A DNA stretch of 8,830 bases from Methanoculleus marisnigri (GTDB lineage Archaea > Halobacteriota > Methanomicrobia > Methanomicrobiales > Methanoculleaceae): contig DASQ01000128.1 of NCBI GenBank assembly GCA_002503885.1, forward strand, positions 1-8,830, read 5' to 3'. Position 1 is the first letter of the stretch; each line of letters opens with the position of its first letter. A program made the position numbers and the translations under genes. The notes under the pieces are model-generated. The model was not told where the DNA came from. It saw only the letters and a list, made by a program, of their open reading frames with translations, and made no database searches. Below, in pieces: positions 5,552 through 8,830 of this stretch.

Positions 5552-5962
5552 ATGAAAGTTTACCGGCACGGGGACACGTATATAGCACCGAATGGTTCCT
5601 TTTTTGACGGAAACGTGAAGATAGATGGAAATTTCATCGTCCCCGCGGAGACGCACGTCTGGGGGAACATGGTAGTTGCCGGCTGCCTCGAACTCGGGCC
5701 GGGCTCAACGGTCGGCGGCTCCATCGAGGCCGCGAGCATCGTCATCGGTCATGACGCCAGAATAAAAGGGCCGGTCCGGGTTTCGGAGACCGCAACCATC
5801 TGTGACAACGCGTGTCTCCATTCTATCCGGGCAGGAGGCGATATCACCCTTCGGCCGGGCGTCAGGATCGGGGATGTGAACAGTGCCGAGACGATCTTCG
5901 TCTACGGCAAGGTCACGAGCGAGCGTCTATTCGGCAGGGCCGTGAAAGTTTACGGCATCTGA
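5552..5962 (+). CDS. Bactofilin-like polymer-forming protein (beta-helix)
   Basis: A 136-residue soluble protein built almost wholly of short hydrophobic/glycine repeats (GNVKIDGNFIV, WGNMVVAGCLEL, GGSIEAASIVIG, GPVRVSETATI, GGDITLRPGVRIG), the pattern of a right-handed beta-helix as in bactofilins (DUF583, polymer-forming cytoskeletal). Bactofilins self-assemble into filaments; a structural role here is inferred from the fold only. There is no signal peptide or membrane anchor, and the flanking tails are short. The alternative is a hexapeptide-repeat acyltransferase-like protein (left-handed helix), but no strict hexapeptide periodicity or catalytic His is apparent. AGGAG 6 nt before the ATG supports the start. 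Its last 36 bp overlap the convergent DUF116 gene. It appears monocistronic. Confidence 0.65.
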   Translation: MKVYRHGDTYIAPNGSFFDGNVKIDGNFIVPAETHVWGNMVVAGCLELGPGSTVGGSIEAASIVIGHDARIKGPVRVSETATICDNACLHSIRAGGDITLRPGVRIGDVNSAETIFVYGKVTSERLFGRAVKVYGI

Positions 5963-6631
5963 CGGGGACTCGATGCCGAGCAGGGCGGCATCCCTTACCG
6001 CGGTCCAGTCTGCTACCGTCTCCACGCACCCGTCTTTTAAGTTCACGACACCGATGGCGGTAAGCCCTATCCGGTCGGACATATCGATCCCGTCTTTCAC
6101 CTCCATGAGGCAGCCGACGCCGATGATCGCCCGCGGATGATATCTCTTGACCATTCGTTTGATGAACGTCGAGCCCGGGACGATGAAGACGCGATACCCG
6201 AGACTCTCCAGCCACGCTGCGTTCTCGCTGACCGAACAGCGGCCGCAATTCCGGCATTTTAAGCCTTCGGGGGTCAGGTGTGCCGGACACTGCGCCGACC
6301 GCAGGCACTGGGGCAGGAAGACCGCCCGCTGCTCCACAGGAATCTCCGAGAACGCCTTCGTGTTCATGGTGTTTCGGAGCGTTATGAAGAACGTGACGAG
6401 GTCTTTGTCGTCCAGCCCGAGGAGCTTGCAGAACGCCTTCACGAGCCCCTCTAAGAGGATCATGCCGGGTATCAGGATCCGCGGGAGATAGAACTTCCCG
6501 TTGGTGATCGAGGCGGCAGCGATGATGGCGAGGGCTACTGCGGCAAGCAGCATCCCGAGAATGAGGAAGAACGTCATCTCCCCGATGATGGTCATCAACT
6601 GGACCCAGATCCCGGAGTCGAAGAAGGTCAT
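5927..6631 (-). CDS. DUF116 family membrane protein with cysteine cluster
   Basis: A 234-residue protein with two hydrophobic segments at the N-terminus (about 9-42 and 49-66), then a soluble DUF116 domain. The domain shows the family cysteine pattern: LPQC (C109), C115 in AQCPA, and C126, C129, C132 in KCRNCGRC, followed by GYRVFIVPGS (145-154), GVGCLMEV (171-178, C174) and DGCVET (200-205, C202). Such a set could bind a metal or iron-sulfur cluster; the biochemical function of DUF116 is not known to me. The start at 6631 is fixed by a 4-bp ATGA overlap with the mtnA stop, which implies translational coupling; the frame is open further upstream, but that stretch has Arg/Ala-rich out-of-frame composition inside mtnA. 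It is the last gene of the HdrA-like/mtnA/DUF116 operon and overlaps the bactofilin-like gene tail. Confidence 0.88.
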   Translation of the reverse strand: MTFFDSGIWVQLMTIIGEMTFFLILGMLLAAVALAIIAAASITNGKFYLPRILIPGMILLEGLVKAFCKLLGLDDKDLVTFFITLRNTMNTKAFSEIPVEQRAVFLPQCLRSAQCPAHLTPEGLKCRNCGRCSVSENAAWLESLGYRVFIVPGSTFIKRMVKRYHPRAIIGVGCLMEVKDGIDMSDRIGLTAIGVVNLKDGCVETVADWTAVRDAALLGIESPSDAVNFHGPAE

Positions 6632-7686
6632 CGTCGCGCGCCCTCTGTTTTGACCAGCTGAAAAGACTTTGCATACGGCGGCCGCAGCACCCCGATCTCG
6701 GTGACGATCGCATCGACGAGGTCGAGCGGGGTGGCGTCGAAGGCGTAGTTGAGCACGTTCACGCTGTCGGGCACGAGCTGCCGGTCGCCACAATAGGCGA
6801 GTTCAGAGCGGTCCCGCTCTTCGATGGTGATATCCGACTCCGTCCGGGCAAGGTCGAACGTGGAGATGGGCGCCGCAACGTAGAACGGGATCCCGTGATG
6901 CCGGGCGGCAACGGCGTGCATGTAGGTCCCGATCTTGTTAAAGACCGCATCTTTGGTGATCCGGTCCGCACCGACGATGACGAGGTCGATCTTCCCCTTC
7001 CGCATCAGGTATGCCGCCGAGGAGTCGGGGATGAGGGTCACGTCGATCCCGTCGCGAGCGAGTTCCCAGCAGGTGAGCCGGGACCCCTGGTTCAGCGGGC
7101 GGGTCTCGGAGGCGAGCACCCGCACGCTCTTTCCGGCCGCAACCGCCGACCGGATCGTCCCGAGCGCCGTGCCCCAGCACCGGCAGGCGAGCGCTCCCGC
7201 GTTGCAGTGGGTGAGCACCGTGCACTCTGTCGGGAAGAGTTCTTCCCCGAACGCACCGAGCCTCCGGCAGGTCAGTTCGTCCTCTTGTGCGACGGCGGTC
7301 GCCTCGGCGACCGCGAGCGCCTTCGCCTCGGCGACCGATGCGGCCATCGCCACCTTTCTTGCCACGCGGTCGATCCCCCACGCGAGGTTCACCGCGGTCG
7401 GGCGGGTGCTCCTGAGCAGGTCGGCGGCACGGCCGATCTCCGCAAGCAACCGCCCGAGATCCTGCTCGGTGCTCCGGACGGCCGCGAGCGCCACCCCCAT
7501 CGCACCGGCGATGCCGAGCGCAGGTGCCCCCCGGATCTCAAGCCTCCCGATCGCCCGGGCGAGGTCATCGACGGTTGCGCACCGCATCTGCTCGTACCGG
7601 CCCGGGAGGAGGGTCTGGTCGATATAGACGATGCAGCCGGTCTCTGCATCCCACTCGATGGTGTAGGGCTCTTCCCTCTCCGGCAT
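6628..7686 (-). CDS. mtnA: S-methyl-5-thioribose-1-phosphate isomerase
   Basis: A 352-residue enzyme of the eIF2B-alpha/MtnA superfamily that converts 5-methylthioribose 1-phosphate to 5-methylthioribulose 1-phosphate in methylthioadenosine salvage; in methanogens it may also handle the 5-deoxyribose 1-phosphate analogue. Signatures are RGAPA (52-56, phosphate site), THCNAGALA (159-167) with catalytic Cys161, ETRPLNQGSRLTCWEL (194-209), and VGADRI (238-243) with catalytic Asp241, followed by NKIGTY (250-255). Cys plus Asp and the TRPLNQG motif favour MtnA over ribose-1,5-bisphosphate isomerase or the true eIF2B subunits. The ATG at 7686 lies 2 nt after the HdrA-like stop, with GGTGG inside the end of that gene as ribosome-binding site. 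Its stop overlaps the DUF116 start. Confidence 0.93.
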   Translation of the reverse strand: MPEREEPYTIEWDAETGCIVYIDQTLLPGRYEQMRCATVDDLARAIGRLEIRGAPALGIAGAMGVALAAVRSTEQDLGRLLAEIGRAADLLRSTRPTAVNLAWGIDRVARKVAMAASVAEAKALAVAEATAVAQEDELTCRRLGAFGEELFPTECTVLTHCNAGALACRCWGTALGTIRSAVAAGKSVRVLASETRPLNQGSRLTCWELARDGIDVTLIPDSSAAYLMRKGKIDLVIVGADRITKDAVFNKIGTYMHAVAARHHGIPFYVAAPISTFDLARTESDITIEERDRSELAYCGDRQLVPDSVNVLNYAFDATPLDLVDAIVTEIGVLRPPYAKSFQLVKTEGARR

Positions 7687-7688
7687 GC

Positions 7689-8830
7689 CTATCCCACCCT
7701 GACCGTGTCCAGGTACGCCCGCATCGCGGCCGCTCCCCCCATGGCGACCGAGTCGGGAATATCCCTCGGCGCGGTGGCTGTCCCGGTCACGTAGATCCCG
7801 GGCTTCACCGTGAGCACGGGGCCGACTTTCTGGTCGGTAACGCTGAAGAACCCGGACTCGTCCCGCGGGATCCCGAGCATCCGGCTGATCTCTTCTGCTC
7901 CATTGGCCGGTTCAAGCCCGACGGAGAGGACCACCAGGTCCGGGTGGAACGTCTCCACCTCACGGGTCTCCGTGTTCTCCGCGACCATCATCAGGTGGTC
8001 GTTCTCCTCGAGCACCTCGCCCGGGAACCCGCGGACGAACCTGACCCCGAGGCTCCTCGCCCGCTCGTAGTACTCCTCGTAACCCTTGCCGTATGCCCGG
8101 ACGTCGTTATAAAAGACGGTCACCTCGATATCGGGGTTCTTCTCCCGGATGAGCATGGCGTTCTTCATCGCATACATGCAGCAGACCCCCGAGCAGTAAG
8201 GGCGGCCGACGCTGAGGTCGCGGGAGCCGACACACTGGACGAACGCTATGCTCCGGGGCGGTTTGCCGTTCGAGAGCCGCTTGAGTTTGCCGCCTGTGGG
8301 GCCGCTCGCGTTGATCATCCGCTCGAACTCGAGGCTCGTGATCACGTCGGGGATGAGGAGGTAGCGCAGTTGCGCTTTATTCCGGGCGTCAAACGTCTTA
8401 TAGCCGGTCGCGACGATGATGCTTGCCGCCTCTATCTCGATCAGGCGCTCCTCTTCCTCGCGGAGGATCGCCTCCTTGCCGCAGACGTCGTAGCAGAGGC
8501 CGCACTCGATGCAGTGCTCCTTATCCTTGACGACGATATCGGGGACTGCCTGGGCATGGGGTTTATAGATTGCTTTCCGCACGCCGATGCCGGCGTCGAA
8601 CCGGTTGTAGACCTCCACCGGGCAGATCTGGATGCAGTCGCCGCACCCGTTGCACTCGTCCTCGATGATATAGCGGGGGTGCTTCCTGATCCGGACGAGG
8701 AACCTGCCGACCTCTCCCTCGACCGATTCGACCTCGGAGCAGGTGTGGATGGTGACGTTTTTGTGCCGGGCCACCTCCACCATCTTTGGAGAGAGGATGC
8801 ACATCGAGCAGTCGTTGGTGGGGAACGTCT
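7689..8830 (-). CDS. hdrA: HdrA-like iron-sulfur flavoprotein, partial (5' end outside window)
   Basis: The frame is open through the right edge; 379 C-terminal residues are visible. The first residues read TFPTNDCSMCILSPKMVEVA, internal to HdrA, so the Met at 8804 is not the real start. HdrA is the FAD subunit of heterodisulfide reductase, which bifurcates electrons in methanogens. Numbering from that internal Met: two ferredoxin-type 4Fe-4S sets, CNGCGDCIQICP (C51, C54, C57, C61) and CIECGLCYDVC (C98, C101, C104, C108); the flavin-domain stretch SIIVATGYKTFD (128-139); the HdrA-specific cluster C191, C204, C208, C209 in CVGSRD...YCSGVCC; and the final FAD-binding segment GIYVTGTATAPRDIPDSV (336-353). 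The protein stops about 18 residues later, lacking the C-terminal ferredoxin domain of methanogen HdrA. With mtnA and DUF116 rather than hdrBC downstream, it may be a paralogue or QmoA-like form. Confidence 0.9.
   Translation of the reverse strand, partial: TFPTNDCSMCILSPKMVEVARHKNVTIHTCSEVESVEGEVGRFLVRIRKHPRYIIEDECNGCGDCIQICPVEVYNRFDAGIGVRKAIYKPHAQAVPDIVVKDKEHCIECGLCYDVCGKEAILREEEERLIEIEAASIIVATGYKTFDARNKAQLRYLLIPDVITSLEFERMINASGPTGGKLKRLSNGKPPRSIAFVQCVGSRDLSVGRPYCSGVCCMYAMKNAMLIREKNPDIEVTVFYNDVRAYGKGYEEYYERARSLGVRFVRGFPGEVLEENDHLMMVAENTETREVETFHPDLVVLSVGLEPANGAEEISRMLGIPRDESGFFSVTDQKVGPVLTVKPGIYVTGTATAPRDIPDSVAMGGAAAMRAYLDTVRVG

Noticed and set aside
6632..6793. Upstream extension of the DUF116 frame to 6793
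   Set aside because: The extra 54 residues are Arg/Ala-rich shadow sequence within mtnA; the ATGA overlap gives a better start directly before the membrane segments.
6895..7794. Long plus-strand frames opposite mtnA
   Set aside because: Long antisense frames are common in GC-rich genes; the minus strand carries intact MtnA catalytic motifs.
1..8830. CRISPR array, insertion sequence, integrase, toxin-antitoxin or prophage genes
   Set aside because: No regularly spaced repeats, transposase or integrase motifs, or terminal inverted repeats were seen; both tRNA 3' ends lack an adjacent integrase or duplicated tRNA fragment.

Overview
The window reads as chromosome from a GC-rich methanogenic archaeon, most likely order Methanomicrobiales (Methanoculleus-like). 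The grounds are an HdrA-family subunit of heterodisulfide reductase, an archaeal ether-lipid prenyltransferase of the UbiA superfamily, a DRG-type GTPase with a TGS domain, an archaeal Trm1, intron-free archaeal tRNAs without an encoded CCA, and TATA boxes 25-40 bp upstream of genes. The order-level placement is inference from gene content and composition, not from a marker comparison.

Layout, left to right. Bases 1-326 hold no gene I can support: a C-rich stretch with strong hairpin potential, then mixed sequence. A small Lys-rich protein (45 aa, minus strand, 327-464) with its own TATA box and Shine-Dalgarno site follows. Next come a SAM-dependent methyltransferase (minus, 594-1670) and tRNA-Glu(CTC) (minus, 1837-1911). 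Divergent from the tRNA is a DRG/Obg-family GTPase (plus, 2100-3215). Its 3' end overlaps by 14 bp the 3' end of trm1 (minus, 3202-4317). trm1 and tRNA-Arg(CCT) (plus, 4387-4461) diverge from a short gap with one TATA-like element that could serve both. Then come digeranylgeranylglyceryl phosphate synthase (plus, 4534-5373) and a bactofilin-like beta-helix protein (plus, 5552-5962).

The right third is a tight minus-strand operon transcribed toward the left: an HdrA-like protein (cut by the window edge), then S-methyl-5-thioribose-1-phosphate isomerase (mtnA) 2 nt later, then a DUF116 membrane protein joined to mtnA by a 4-bp ATGA overlap. The DUF116 gene runs 36 bp into the tail of the bactofilin-like gene.

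Functional threads. tRNA and translation: two tRNAs, the G26 dimethyltransferase that would act on them (both carry G26), and a translation-associated GTPase. Membrane: archaeal core-lipid synthesis. Redox and salvage: the HdrA-like/mtnA/DUF116 operon, whose combination is the least explained part of the window. No CRISPR array, insertion sequence, prophage or defence cassette is visible; most of the window is core genome.
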